Positions 17,172 to 26,282 of a DNA stretch of 40,333 nucleotides are shown here, piece after piece. The notes under the pieces were generated by a model. The model saw only the letters and a list, made by a program, of their open reading frames with translations. It did not search any database and was not told the DNA's origin. Position 1 is the first letter of the stretch. Each line of letters begins with the position of its first letter. The translations under genes were made by a program, and so were the position numbers. The DNA comes from Flavobacteriaceae bacterium (lineage in GTDB: Bacteria > Bacteroidota > Bacteroidia > Flavobacteriales > Flavobacteriaceae): assembly GCA_029938265.1 (NCBI GenBank), contig JAOZVI010000007.1, forward strand, positions 1 through 40,333. The letters are read 5' to 3'.

Positions 17172-18947
17172 TTAACTATAGATCTTATCGTATAGATCTT
17201 TGTATTTCTTCAAAATTTCATCCCTTTTTGGTTTAAAAGTTGGTGTGAGTAAATCATTATCTACACTCCAAAAATCGGGGGTAAGTTCTATTCTTTTTAT
17301 TGTTTCCCATTTACCAAATTTTTTATTTCCTTCATCAACTTCCTTCATTATTCGTTCTTTAACTTCAGTTTTTGCAACAATATCACTAAAGGATTCTCCG
17401 ATATCAAGATTATGACGTTTTGCCCATCCTTTAACAAAATCGAAATTTGGTTGTATTAACGCAGCGGCCATTTTTTGTCCTTCTCCAACTACTAAGATTT
17501 GTTCAATAAATCGTGATTGTTTCATCTCATTTTCAAGCAAAGCAGGAGCAATATATTTGCCACCTGAAGTTTTAAAAATTTCTTTTTTCCTTCCTGTAAT
17601 TTTTAAAAACCCTTTGGCATCAACCTCTCCTTTATCACCGGTATGAAAATAATCACCCGTCATAACTTCAGCGGTTTTTTCAGGATCTTTATAATAACCT
17701 TGCATCACATTTGGACCTTTTATCAGGATTTCTCCATCATCAGCAATTTTAATTTCAACATTATCGATTGCTGTTCCTACCGATCCAACCTGGAATAAAT
17801 TACCTTTATACATATTTACTGATACAACGGGAGAAGTTTCGGTTAATCCATAACCTTCCATTACTTGCATTTGAGCAGCAGCAAAAATTCTAGCCAGTCT
17901 GGGTTGTAAAGCAGCACTACCAGAAACCATATTATGTAATTCGCCACCCAACGCTTCTCTCCATTTGCTGAAAATAAGTTTATTGGCAAGTTCTAATTGT
18001 TTTTCGTACCACCATCCATTTGCTCCGTATGGTTCATATTTTAAACCTAGTTCAACAGCCCAAAAGAAAAGACGTTTTTTTATTCCGGTAAGATCAGCAC
18101 CTTTTGCGATAATACTGTCATAGATCTTTTCGAGTAATCGAGGAACAACACTCATAAAATGTGGCTTGATCTCTTTTAAATTATCTGGTATTTTTTCAAT
18201 ACTTTCTGCAAAATAAATTGCAAGTCCGGTTTGCATATACAAATAATGTAGCATTCTCTCAAAAATATGGCATACAGGTAAAAAACTTAAAACTTTTGAT
18301 TTTCCGTCTTCAATTGGTACACGGGGTCTGCTGGCAATCACATTACTTACAATATTGTTGTGAGAAAGCATAACTCCTTTTGGAACACCGGTAGTACCGG
18401 AAGTATAAATTATTGTGGCTAGATCATTGGGTTGTACTTTATCTTTTAGTTTTTCAATCTTATCTTGGTTATTTTCATCTTTACCAAGATCATAAATTTC
18501 CTGCCAGTTTTTACAACCAGGGATATCTTCAAAAGAATAGATCCCTTTTAAAGTAGGTACATCATCTTTAATTGCATTCGCTTTTTCAAATAATACTTCA
18601 TCTGATAGAAAGCAATATTTTACCTCAGCATGATTAAAAATATATTTGTAATCATTTTGACTGATCGTAGGGTAGATAGGAATATTGACAGCTCCCAATT
18701 GTAGGATGCCAATATCTAAAATATTCCACTCAGTACGATTTGTTGTAGAAATTACAGCAATTTTATCCTTTGGTTTGACTCCCAACCTCAATAAACCCCT
18801 GCTAATAGCGTTGGCTTTGTTTACAAATTCTTGACTTGAGGTTGCAACCCATTTACCATTGACTTTGGATACCAATGATTTTTCAAGGTTATATTTTTCG
18901 AGTTGATAATAAGGAAAATCAAAGAGACGTTTTATTTCTATTGCCAT
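17172..18947 (-). CDS. Long-chain fatty acid--CoA ligase (AMP-forming)
   Basis: 591 residues, an ANL-superfamily acyl-CoA synthetase of the FadD15/LACS type. The AMP-binding motif YTSGTTGVPKG is at 181-191. The second block is EGYGLTETSPV (about 365-375). The hinge/GDKGEVDAKGFLKITGRKKE block and FKTSGGKYIAPALLEN follow at about 443-480. It activates fatty acids with ATP and CoA at the inner face of the membrane for phospholipid synthesis or beta-oxidation. It is 37 bases upstream of dnaX on the same strand, so the two probably share a message, with no obvious functional link. A weak promoter-like TTG-N17-TTATTTTG lies just before the start. Confidence 0.92.
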   Translation of the reverse strand: MAIEIKRLFDFPYYQLEKYNLEKSLVSKVNGKWVATSSQEFVNKANAISRGLLRLGVKPKDKIAVISTTNRTEWNILDIGILQLGAVNIPIYPTISQNDYKYIFNHAEVKYCFLSDEVLFEKANAIKDDVPTLKGIYSFEDIPGCKNWQEIYDLGKDENNQDKIEKLKDKVQPNDLATIIYTSGTTGVPKGVMLSHNNIVSNVIASRPRVPIEDGKSKVLSFLPVCHIFERMLHYLYMQTGLAIYFAESIEKIPDNLKEIKPHFMSVVPRLLEKIYDSIIAKGADLTGIKKRLFFWAVELGLKYEPYGANGWWYEKQLELANKLIFSKWREALGGELHNMVSGSAALQPRLARIFAAAQMQVMEGYGLTETSPVVSVNMYKGNLFQVGSVGTAIDNVEIKIADDGEILIKGPNVMQGYYKDPEKTAEVMTGDYFHTGDKGEVDAKGFLKITGRKKEIFKTSGGKYIAPALLENEMKQSRFIEQILVVGEGQKMAAALIQPNFDFVKGWAKRHNLDIGESFSDIVAKTEVKERIMKEVDEGNKKFGKWETIKRIELTPDFWSVDNDLLTPTFKPKRDEILKKYKDLYDKIYS

Positions 18948-19049
18948 AATATTTTATTTTACTGCAAAATAATTAATTTGGTTGAATTACAAAAAGTTTT
19001 TTTGAATAAAATCTTAGATTTGTATTAAACGCTACTCAATTCAAATGTT

Positions 19050-19057
19050 TACCTTTG
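19050..19057 (+). promoter_or_regulatory. Probable -7 element of the pheT promoter
   Basis: TACCTTTG matches TAnnTTTG, 35 bases before the pheT ATG. The -33 region is poor: the nearest TTG is 27 bases upstream. Directly downstream lies a 6-bp inverted repeat, ATTTCG (19059-19064) and CGAAAT (19071-19076), at the expected transcription start. Confidence 0.5.
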
Positions 19058-19092
19058 CATTTCGAAAAATCGAAATTAAATAAAAAATAAAA

Positions 19093-21525
19093 ATGAAAAT
19101 ATCATACAATTGGTTACAACAATTTCTAAAAGTAGATCTTGATATCGAAATAGTTGGTGAAATTCTTACAGATCTGGGTTTAGAAGTTGAAGGGATAGAA
19201 ACGTTTGAAACTGTAAAAGGTAGTTTGAAAGGTATTGTTGTAGGTGAAGTTTTAACTTGTGAACAACATTCAAATGCTGACAGATTAAAAGTAACAACAG
19301 TTGATCTGGGAAATGGAGAACCTGTGCAAATCGTTTGTGGTGCTCCTAATGTCGCCGTTGGTCAAAAAGTTCCTGTAGCAACAATTGGCACAACCCTATT
19401 TTCTGAAAATGGTGAAAGTTTTAAAATAAAAAAAGGTAAAATCCGGGGTGAATATAGTCATGGTATGATCTGTGCCGAAGATGAATTGGGTTTAGGTAAA
19501 AGTCATGATGGCATTATGGTTTTAGATGAAGAAATAAAATCAGGTACTGCCGCTGCTGATATATTTGAAGTAGAATCTGATAAAGTTTTTGAGATTGGTT
19601 TAACTCCCAATCGCGCTGATGGAATGAGCCATTTAGGTGTTGCTCGAGATTTGCGAGCCGGATTATTACAATTAAAAAGTATTAAAAAAGAATTGTTAAC
19701 TCCATCGGTAAGTGATTTTCATGTTGATGAGCGCACTTTTAAAATTAATATTGAGGTTGAAGATAATAAACTAGTACCCAGATACGCAGGGATTACTATA
19801 ACTGATCTAACAATTGAAGAATCACCAAAATGGTTGCAGGACAGGTTACTTTCGATAGGTTTAAAGCCTATTAATAATGTGGTTGATATTACCAATTTTG
19901 TTTTACATGGTTTAGGGCAACCTCTGCACGCATTTGATGCCGGAAAAATTAGAGATAATAAAATTGTAGTTAAGAATTTACCCACCGGAACAAAATTTAC
20001 TACACTCGATGGTATTGAAAGAGAATTACATAAAGATGATATTATGATCTGTGATGGAGAAGATAATCCTTTATGTATTGGTGGGGTTTTTGGTGGAGAA
20101 ACTTCCGGTGTTACCAATAATACGACTAAAATATTTTTAGAAAGTGCTTATTTTAATCCGGTTTCGATTCGTAAAACAGCCAAACGACATAGTTTAAATA
20201 CCGATGCATCATTTAGATTTGAAAGAGGAATCAATCCTGATACTGTTGCTTATGCTCTGAAATATGCAGCAATTTTAATTAAAGATATTGCTAAAGGAAA
20301 GATTGTATCAGATGTAATTGATATTTATCCGGATAAAATTGAAGATTATCAAGTACACCTCTCATACGAAAGGGCGTATAAATTAATTGGTGAAGAGATA
20401 CCTACTGACACTATTAAAAATATATTGGCTTCATTGGATATTAAAATTAATAATCAAACTGAATCCGGCTTAGGATTGACCATTCCTTCTTATCGTGTTG
20501 ATGTTACCCGCGAAGCTGATATAGTAGAAGAGATCTTACGCGTTTATGGTTATAATAATGTTGATACTTCAGCAAAATTAAATACTTCGATTTCATTTTC
20601 TGACAAAGTGACTAATGAGAAGGTTGAAAATATTATTGCTAATATTTTAAATGCTCAAGGTTTTAATGAATCAATGGCAAATTCTTTAACCAAACCTGAG
20701 TACGTTTCATTATCAGAAAATTTAAAGGAAGATCATAGTGTTATTATGCTTAATGCTTTGAGCAGTGATCTGGAAGTAATGCGTCAATCTTTATTATTTG
20801 GCGGACTAGAATCTGTTGCCTATAATATCAACCGAAAAAATAATTCGATAAAATTATTTGAGTTTGGAAAAACCTATCACAAATTTGAAAGCGGATATTC
20901 CGAACCAAAACACCTATCGCTAATTGTAAGTGGAAAAAGAACTCAAGATACATGGAATATAGACGCTAAAGTTTCTGATTTCTTTTTTGTTAAGGGAATA
21001 GTTACATTATTACTGTCTAGATTAGGCTTTGATAAATTAAAAACTTCAGCAACTAAAAATGATATTTTTTCTGAAGCGATTTCTTTGGGTTTTGGGAAAA
21101 TTAAATTGGTTGAATTTGGTACTGTAAAACAAAATATTTTAAAAGAATTTGGTATCAAACAAGAAGTGATATATGCAGATTTTAATTGGGATATTATTAT
21201 GGAGAATATCGATAATAAAGATATGAATGTAAAAGCTTTATCAAAATACCCTGAAGTGAAGCGTGATTTGGCTTTGCTTTTGGATGATGAAGTAAAATTT
21301 TCTGATCTCTATAATGCTGCTTTTCAAAGCGAAAATAAATTATTGAAAAATGTAGATCTTTTTGATGTTTATACCGGTGATAAATTACCAAAAGGCAAAA
21401 AATCTTATGCTTTAAGTTTTGTTTTACAAGATGAAAATAAAACTTTAACCGATAAGCAAATAGATAAGATAATGAAGAAATTACAAGGTACTTTTGCCAA
21501 ACAGTTTAATGCAGAATTGCGATAA
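19093..21525 (+). CDS. pheT: Phenylalanine--tRNA ligase beta subunit
   Basis: 810 residues, the usual length for bacterial PheT. An N-terminal tRNA-binding (EMAP-like) domain spans about 40-150, with VGEVLTCEQHSNADRLKVTTVDLG. A B3/B4 editing region is at about 215-390, followed by the B5 domain at about 400-480. The core catalytic-like domain runs to about 690, and a C-terminal ferredoxin-fold anticodon-binding domain (FDX-ACB) covers about 715-810. With PheS it forms the alpha2beta2 enzyme that charges tRNA-Phe and edits Tyr-tRNA-Phe. PheS is not in the window, so pheS and pheT are not a local operon here. It has its own promoter-like element. Confidence 0.97.
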   Translation: MKISYNWLQQFLKVDLDIEIVGEILTDLGLEVEGIETFETVKGSLKGIVVGEVLTCEQHSNADRLKVTTVDLGNGEPVQIVCGAPNVAVGQKVPVATIGTTLFSENGESFKIKKGKIRGEYSHGMICAEDELGLGKSHDGIMVLDEEIKSGTAAADIFEVESDKVFEIGLTPNRADGMSHLGVARDLRAGLLQLKSIKKELLTPSVSDFHVDERTFKINIEVEDNKLVPRYAGITITDLTIEESPKWLQDRLLSIGLKPINNVVDITNFVLHGLGQPLHAFDAGKIRDNKIVVKNLPTGTKFTTLDGIERELHKDDIMICDGEDNPLCIGGVFGGETSGVTNNTTKIFLESAYFNPVSIRKTAKRHSLNTDASFRFERGINPDTVAYALKYAAILIKDIAKGKIVSDVIDIYPDKIEDYQVHLSYERAYKLIGEEIPTDTIKNILASLDIKINNQTESGLGLTIPSYRVDVTREADIVEEILRVYGYNNVDTSAKLNTSISFSDKVTNEKVENIIANILNAQGFNESMANSLTKPEYVSLSENLKEDHSVIMLNALSSDLEVMRQSLLFGGLESVAYNINRKNNSIKLFEFGKTYHKFESGYSEPKHLSLIVSGKRTQDTWNIDAKVSDFFFVKGIVTLLLSRLGFDKLKTSATKNDIFSEAISLGFGKIKLVEFGTVKQNILKEFGIKQEVIYADFNWDIIMENIDNKDMNVKALSKYPEVKRDLALLLDDEVKFSDLYNAAFQSENKLLKNVDLFDVYTGDKLPKGKKSYALSFVLQDENKTLTDKQIDKIMKKLQGTFAKQFNAELR

Positions 21526-21551
21526 ACAGGCTTAAGATTTTGAATATCCCC

Positions 21552-21559
21552 TATCTTTG
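21552..21559 (+). promoter_or_regulatory. Possible -7 element of the pyrD promoter
   Basis: TATCTTTG matches the TAnnTTTG consensus 15 bases before the pyrD start, giving a very short leader. No good TTG stands at the -33 position, so read-through from pheT may also contribute. Confidence 0.4.
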
Positions 21560-21573
21560 TAAAAACCTATATT

Positions 21574-22584
21574 ATGTACAAATCTGTAATCCGAAAAACA
21601 CTTTTTAAATTTGATCCTGAAGATGTACATCATTTTACTTTTTCAATATTAAAAACATTTTTTAAATTTCCTTTTTCCGGTAATATTTCAAAGCAGATCT
21701 TTCAGGTAAATGATAAAAAATTGGAACGTGAATTATTCGGTTTAACCTTTAAAAATCCCATTGGTTTGGCGGCAGGATTTGATAAGAATGCCGAACTTTT
21801 TGATGAATTTAATAATTTTGGATTTGGATTTGTAGAAATAGGAACAGTTACTCCTAAACCGCAATCCGGAAACCCTAAAAAGCGAATATTTCGTTTAATT
21901 GATGATGAAGCGATTATCAATAGGATGGGTTTTAATAATGATGGCGTAAAAGTTGTTGCTGAAAGACTTCGCAAGAGAAAAACTGATATTATAATTGGTG
22001 GCAATATCGGTAAAAATAAAGTCACTCCAAATAAAAATGCTGTTGATGATTATCTCATTTGTTTTAATGAGTTATTTGATGTGGTAGATTATTTTGTGGT
22101 AAATGTAAGTTCTCCAAATACACCCAATTTAAGGGAGTTACAAGATAAAAAACCGCTAACAAATTTATTAAATACGCTTCAAACCGAGAATAAAACAAAA
22201 GCAAAACAAAAACCAATTCTTTTAAAAATTGCACCCGATCTAACAAATGAGCAATTATTGGATATCATAGATATTGTAAAAACAACTAAAATTGCAGGTG
22301 TAGTAGCTACTAATACAACAATTTTAAGAGAAGATCTTAAATCTGAAAAACAAAATGAGACCGGTGGATTAAGTGGAAAACCTTTAACAAAAAGATCTAC
22401 TGAAGTAATCCGTTTTCTTTCTGAAAAATCAAATAAAGCTTTTCCGATCATTGGAGTAGGAGGTATCCATTCTGCCCAAGATGCTAAAGAAAAATTAGAT
22501 GCAGGAGCTGATCTGATACAATTATATACCGGTTTTATTTATGAAGGTCCCGGATTGGTGAAGAGAATTAACAAAGCATTATAA
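21574..22584 (+). CDS. pyrD: Dihydroorotate dehydrogenase (quinone), class 2
   Basis: 336 residues. It oxidises dihydroorotate to orotate in pyrimidine synthesis, passing electrons through FMN to membrane quinone. The class 2 type is shown by the N-terminal amphipathic extension ([23 protein letters not shown]) that docks to the membrane. It is also shown by the catalytic serine in [15 protein letters not shown] (S179/S180) rather than cysteine. FMN-binding blocks GLAAGFDKN (64-72) and [12 protein letters not shown] are present. It lies 48 bases after pheT. Confidence 0.96.
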   Translation: MYKSVIRKTLFKFDPEDVHHFTFSILKTFFKFPFSGNISKQIFQVNDKKLERELFGLTFKNPIGLAAGFDKNAELFDEFNNFGFGFVEIGTVTPKPQSGNPKKRIFRLIDDEAIINRMGFNNDGVKVVAERLRKRKTDIIIGGNIGKNKVTPNKNAVDDYLICFNELFDVVDYFVVNVSSPNTPNLRELQDKKPLTNLLNTLQTENKTKAKQKPILLKIAPDLTNEQLLDIIDIVKTTKIAGVVATNTTILREDLKSEKQNETGGLSGKPLTKRSTEVIRFLSEKSNKAFPIIGVGGIHSAQDAKEKLDAGADLIQLYTGFIYEGPGLVKRINKAL

Positions 22585-22644
22585 TTTTTTAGTTATCTTT
22601 ATTCATTAAGGTTTTTTTAATTAATTTAAAATTTAAAAAATTAT

Positions 22645-24264
22645 ATGAAATTCTCCCTCTATTTCATGTTATTTATTATTTGCTTTAATTCTTGTGCTAA
22701 TAAAAAGCAATCGTTGGACCAATCAATTTCTATTGGAAACTTGGTAAATGAGTATGCGTTTACCTCTAAAGCATACGATACAACAATTCTTCCTAAAAAC
22801 TTAAAAGCCTTAGATACTTTTTATACTGCAACTACTGTTCAATCAATATGGTTTGATGATTTACTTTTATTGAATAAAATCGGAGAAAATTTTATAAATA
22901 TACTTCACAATGCAAATCAATACGGATTAGATCCAAAGCAATATTCGGTTGATAAGATCCAAAGAATTTATCATATAATTAAAGAATCAAAGACAATTAA
23001 AAACAGAAAAGAGTTAGCATCCTTATTGGGAGAATTGTTAACTAAAAACTATTTTATTTTAGGAAAACATCTTAATTATGGTCTTATTGAAAACGTAGAT
23101 ATATTAACAACTTTATCTAGAAAAGAATTTGTGATTAATATGCCTGATTATTTGTTGATGGCCTATAAAAAAGATAGTGTCATTGATTATTTATTAGCCC
23201 TGCAACCAAGTCAGGATGGTTATAAAAAACTTCAAAAAGGAATGGTAAAATTTTTACAAAGTTCTACGCTATCAAAAGAAAGGGCTAAAGTTAATACTTA
23301 TAAAGTAGATTCGCTAAAAGCAATAGCTCAATCAAAAAAAGCTTTGGTTATACACAGTTATATTCCTAAAAATTCAACCGATACTATTTTTATAAGAGGA
23401 TTGCGAAAATTTCAATACGAACACGGTTTAAAACCCGATGGTATTATTGGTACTAATACGGCTTATGCTCTTTCTAAAAGTCCTTATGAATATTACCAAA
23501 GTGCTGCAGCAAGTCTTGAAAGATGGCGTTGGAAACCATCATGGGGAAAAGATTATATTTATGTAAATATACCAGCATATCGCTTATGGATTAGCTTAGG
23601 TGATACTTTAAAAATTGAGCATAAGGTTGTTGTAGGAAAATTAAGAAATAAAACGCCCGAAGTTTATAGTAAATTGAGTTATATCGCGGCGTATCCATAT
23701 TGGCATGTACCTACAAGTATTTCGGTTAATGAGGTGCTGGTTAAGCAAAAAAAAGACTCAAATTATATGACAAGAAATAATTATGAGGTTTTCACTAAAA
23801 AGTTGGAACCGGTATCGATTAAGCAGATTAATTGGGATGCTGTTAATAGATCTAATTTTAATTTTTATTTCCGTCAAAGGGGAGGAAGTTCAAATGCTTT
23901 GGGCTTAGTGAAATTTATTTTTTATAATAAATATTCAATTTATTTACATGATACCCCTACAAAATATCATTTTAATCGAGAAATAAGAGCTTATAGCCAT
24001 GGTTGTATTAGAGTTCAGGATGCCATGCAATTGGCTGACAATGTTCTGAGGTATGATGAGAATTTATTTTCAATTGACAGTGTTTATTCTTATGTTGAGA
24101 AGTGCAATGAGAAAAAAATGATGTTAACTAAAAAATTGCCTGTATATATACAATATATTGTTTGCGATACTGATAAAGATAATACGATTATTTTTTATAG
24201 GGATGTTTATAAAAAAGATGATGATGTGATAAGATTATTATTTGATAATCAATTAGTTAAATAG
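22645..24264 (+). CDS. YcbB-like L,D-transpeptidase lipoprotein
   Basis: 539 residues. The N-terminus looks like a lipoprotein signal, with C17 in FIICFNSCANK as the likely lipidated cysteine. A scaffold region is followed by a peptidoglycan-binding domain (about 246-276, IFIRGLRKFQYEHGLKPDGIIGTNT). The YkuD catalytic domain comes next, with H435 and the signature SHGCIRV at 451-457 (nucleophile C454). This is the domain order of E. coli YcbB (LdtD). Such enzymes make 3-3 cross-links in peptidoglycan and bypass the penicillin-sensitive route. It meets the other L,D-transpeptidase gene tail to tail, with 8 bases between stops. Confidence 0.92.
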   Translation: MKFSLYFMLFIICFNSCANKKQSLDQSISIGNLVNEYAFTSKAYDTTILPKNLKALDTFYTATTVQSIWFDDLLLLNKIGENFINILHNANQYGLDPKQYSVDKIQRIYHIIKESKTIKNRKELASLLGELLTKNYFILGKHLNYGLIENVDILTTLSRKEFVINMPDYLLMAYKKDSVIDYLLALQPSQDGYKKLQKGMVKFLQSSTLSKERAKVNTYKVDSLKAIAQSKKALVIHSYIPKNSTDTIFIRGLRKFQYEHGLKPDGIIGTNTAYALSKSPYEYYQSAAASLERWRWKPSWGKDYIYVNIPAYRLWISLGDTLKIEHKVVVGKLRNKTPEVYSKLSYIAAYPYWHVPTSISVNEVLVKQKKDSNYMTRNNYEVFTKKLEPVSIKQINWDAVNRSNFNFYFRQRGGSSNALGLVKFIFYNKYSIYLHDTPTKYHFNREIRAYSHGCIRVQDAMQLADNVLRYDENLFSIDSVYSYVEKCNEKKMMLTKKLPVYIQYIVCDTDKDNTIIFYRDVYKKDDDVIRLLFDNQLVK

Positions 24265-24272
24265 ATGTTATT

Positions 24273-25001
24273 CTAGCTTTCAAAAAGTTGTTCGATTTTA
24301 CTTTTAGCTAAATTTGATTTTTCAAAATAGGTTTTATTAGGATAATATATATATAAGATACTTCCTTCTTTAATTTTTTTAATTATTTCTGAAAATCCTT
24401 TTTCAGGAAGGGCGGGGCAACCTAAACTACGACCTAATCTTCCATTTTTAAAAATGAAGTTATCGCTTACATAATCGGCAGAATGTATAACGATAGCTCT
24501 GTCTCTGGCATTGCTATTTGAAAATTCCAATCCGTCTAAACGCAATGATAAACCATGTTTACCACTATAAGTTTCTGCAGTTTTATAAAAACCTATACTG
24601 CTTTGATAGGAGCCGATCTTATTAGAAAATATTTTTGCAAACTCATTACCAGAATTTCTTCCATGAGCCACTTTGTTTTTAAGGATCAATTTTTTTGATT
24701 CCATGTCAATGAGAAAAAAACGATCTTCATTAGCTGATAAACTCATATCTATAATAGATAGGTATTTTGAATTATTAACTATTTTATCTTTATGTAATTT
24801 TAAAAAACCTTTTAAAGCAGTTTTAAAAGCATTAAAATTTAAATCAGAATCATTTATTTGGTTATATAATACAACAGAATAATCGTCAAAAACTAATGAA
24901 GGAGGGTCAATTGGTAAATCAGGAGATTTATCAATATTATTGAAACTTGAAATTCCAAATGTGACTATTCCAAAAAATAAAAAAATAACTACCCTATTCA
25001 T
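24273..25001 (-). CDS. Secreted murein L,D-transpeptidase-family protein (YkuD_2 type)
   Basis: 242 residues with an N-terminal signal peptide or anchor (hydrophobic about 4-19). The catalytic block is VIHSADYVSDNF followed by GRLGRSLGCPALP, giving H173, S192 and C195; this is the PF13645-type variant of the L,D-transpeptidase site rather than the SHGC form. The AHGRNSGNEFAKIFSN and LDGLEFSNSNARDRAIVIH blocks are typical of this subfamily, whose exact reaction is little studied. It has a good promoter (25091-25119). It converges on the YcbB-like gene, a different subfamily with the same predicted chemistry. Confidence 0.88.
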   Translation of the reverse strand: MNRVVIFLFFGIVTFGISSFNNIDKSPDLPIDPPSLVFDDYSVVLYNQINDSDLNFNAFKTALKGFLKLHKDKIVNNSKYLSIIDMSLSANEDRFFLIDMESKKLILKNKVAHGRNSGNEFAKIFSNKIGSYQSSIGFYKTAETYSGKHGLSLRLDGLEFSNSNARDRAIVIHSADYVSDNFIFKNGRLGRSLGCPALPEKGFSEIIKKIKEGSILYIYYPNKTYFEKSNLAKSKIEQLFES

Positions 25002-25090
25002 AATTCTTTTAAAATAAAAATATCAGTTACAATGTACTGTAAATTAGATTATAATAATTTATACGAGGGGCAATTTAAAAATATTAACTG

Positions 25091-25119
25091 CAAATTTACT
25101 AATTTATTGCAAATAACAA
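25091..25119 (-). promoter_or_regulatory. Bacteroidota-type promoter for the YkuD_2 gene
   Basis: On the minus strand TTG (25117-25119) is followed by 18 bases and TAAATTTG (25091-25098). This is close to the TTG-N19-TAnnTTTG consensus and predicts a leader of about 85 bases before the start at 25001. Confidence 0.6.
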
Positions 25120-25139
25120 ATTTTTTAATAAAAAATTAA

Positions 25140-25641
25140 CTAATCAAAGGCCTTTGGATATTGAACTATTCCAGAAATATTTTCCAAACCATTTTTTATT
25201 AATTCGATTGCCATAAATGCTTCATCTGGCACCTCAAATGGACATTTTATTTGCCAATTTGAAGCTTTTTGAAATCCAAATTTTGGGTAATAATTTTTAT
25301 GTCCTAATACAATTACTGATTTGAATTTTAAATCTTTTGCCTTTTTCAAACCTGCTCTTACCAAAGCAGAACCTATTTGATGATTTTGAAATTCAGGCAG
25401 TACAGCCATTGGGGCAAGAGCCAGACTGTCATAAATTTCATTACCAATGATTTGAATTTTTGTAAGAAGAATATGTCCTACAATTTCATTATCAATTTGA
25501 GCTACCAAAGATAATTGTGGGATAAATGAATTACTATTTCTTAATTAACTTACTCTCATCGGTCTGTTTAAAAGCCAAATTATTAATTAAACTAATTCTT
25601 TTGTAGTCGGCAGGAATTTCTTCTCTTAATATAATTTGCAT
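25140..25641 (-). pseudogene. GNAT N-acetyltransferase gene broken by a frameshift
   Basis: From ATG 25641 a frame reads MQIILREEIPADYKRISLIN and on for 35 codons, then stops at TAG 25534-25536. A second frame opens right there (LRNSNSFIPQLSLVAQIDN, from about 25544) and continues as a GNAT domain of the YhbS type to 25140. The joined protein would be about 165 residues, normal for the family. The acetyl-CoA-binding loop region is visible in the second part (VLPEFQNHQIGSALVRAGL). The two parts are one base apart in phase (+1, or a net loss of 2 or 8 bases) around TTAATTAA. Either the gene is dead, or this is a sequencing error. A start inside the second frame (TTG 25508) would lack the first strand-helix unit. 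It follows the oxidoreductase operon by 38 bases. Confidence 0.8.
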
Positions 25642-25679
25642 TTAAAAATGTAAATTAAAAATTATTCATCAGGAGCCAT

Positions 25680-26234
25680 TTATTTATAATCATGAATTAC
25701 TTTTACTTCTTCCATACCTACTTTTATAGCTTTTTCATTTAAAGGAATCATATGGTGGTGGCGAGGAGGTAAAGATTTTTCCAGACCTTTATGCACATTT
25801 TCCATTAAAACTATGGGGTGAATTTTTAAAAATGCACCCATGATAACCATATTAAAAGTTTTTTTATTATTTAATTCTGAAGCTTCTTTTGCGCCTTCAA
25901 TTGTAGCAATTTTTATGTCTTTTCGTTTGGGATGATGTGAAATTCCATTAGGATCATAAAGCAATAAGCCACCTGGTTTTACCATACTTTCAAACTTATC
26001 CATTGATTGTTGGTTTAATATAATTGCAGTATCAAATTCATTTAAAACAGGCGAATTTATACGATCATCACTTAAAATTACAGTAACGTTTGCCGTACCA
26101 CCTCTCATTTCAGGTCCATAAGAAGGCATCCAGCTAACCTCCTGATCTTGCATAATACCCGAATATGCTAAAATTTTCCCCAATGATAATACGCCTTGTC
26201 CACCAAATCCTGCAATGATAATTTCTTCAGTCAT
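25680..26234 (-). CDS. 2-oxoacid:ferredoxin oxidoreductase, gamma subunit
   Basis: 184 residues, the gamma-type domain found in all four-subunit 2-oxoacid:ferredoxin oxidoreductases. It starts MTEEIIIAGFGGQGVLSLGK, with the family GFGGQGV loop at 9-15. PSYGPEMRGGTANVTV follows at about 38-53. The gamma domain helps bind coenzyme A and closes over the active site with the alpha subunit. It is the last intact gene of the order ferredoxin-alpha-beta-gamma, 48 bases after beta. The best family match by eye is the Bacteroidota VOR/KOR type; the gene alone does not fix the substrate. Confidence 0.9.
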   Translation of the reverse strand: MTEEIIIAGFGGQGVLSLGKILAYSGIMQDQEVSWMPSYGPEMRGGTANVTVILSDDRINSPVLNEFDTAIILNQQSMDKFESMVKPGGLLLYDPNGISHHPKRKDIKIATIEGAKEASELNNKKTFNMVIMGAFLKIHPIVLMENVHKGLEKSLPPRHHHMIPLNEKAIKVGMEEVKVIHDYK

Positions 26235-26282
26235 TTTATTTAATTTATTATTTAGTCAATACTCAATACTTTGATCTCACAA

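Noticed and set aside
19719-20117. 132-codon open frame antisense to pheT
   Set aside because: It lies wholly inside pheT, has no recognisable domain and reads like the complement of coding sequence (Ser/Pro/Ile-rich).
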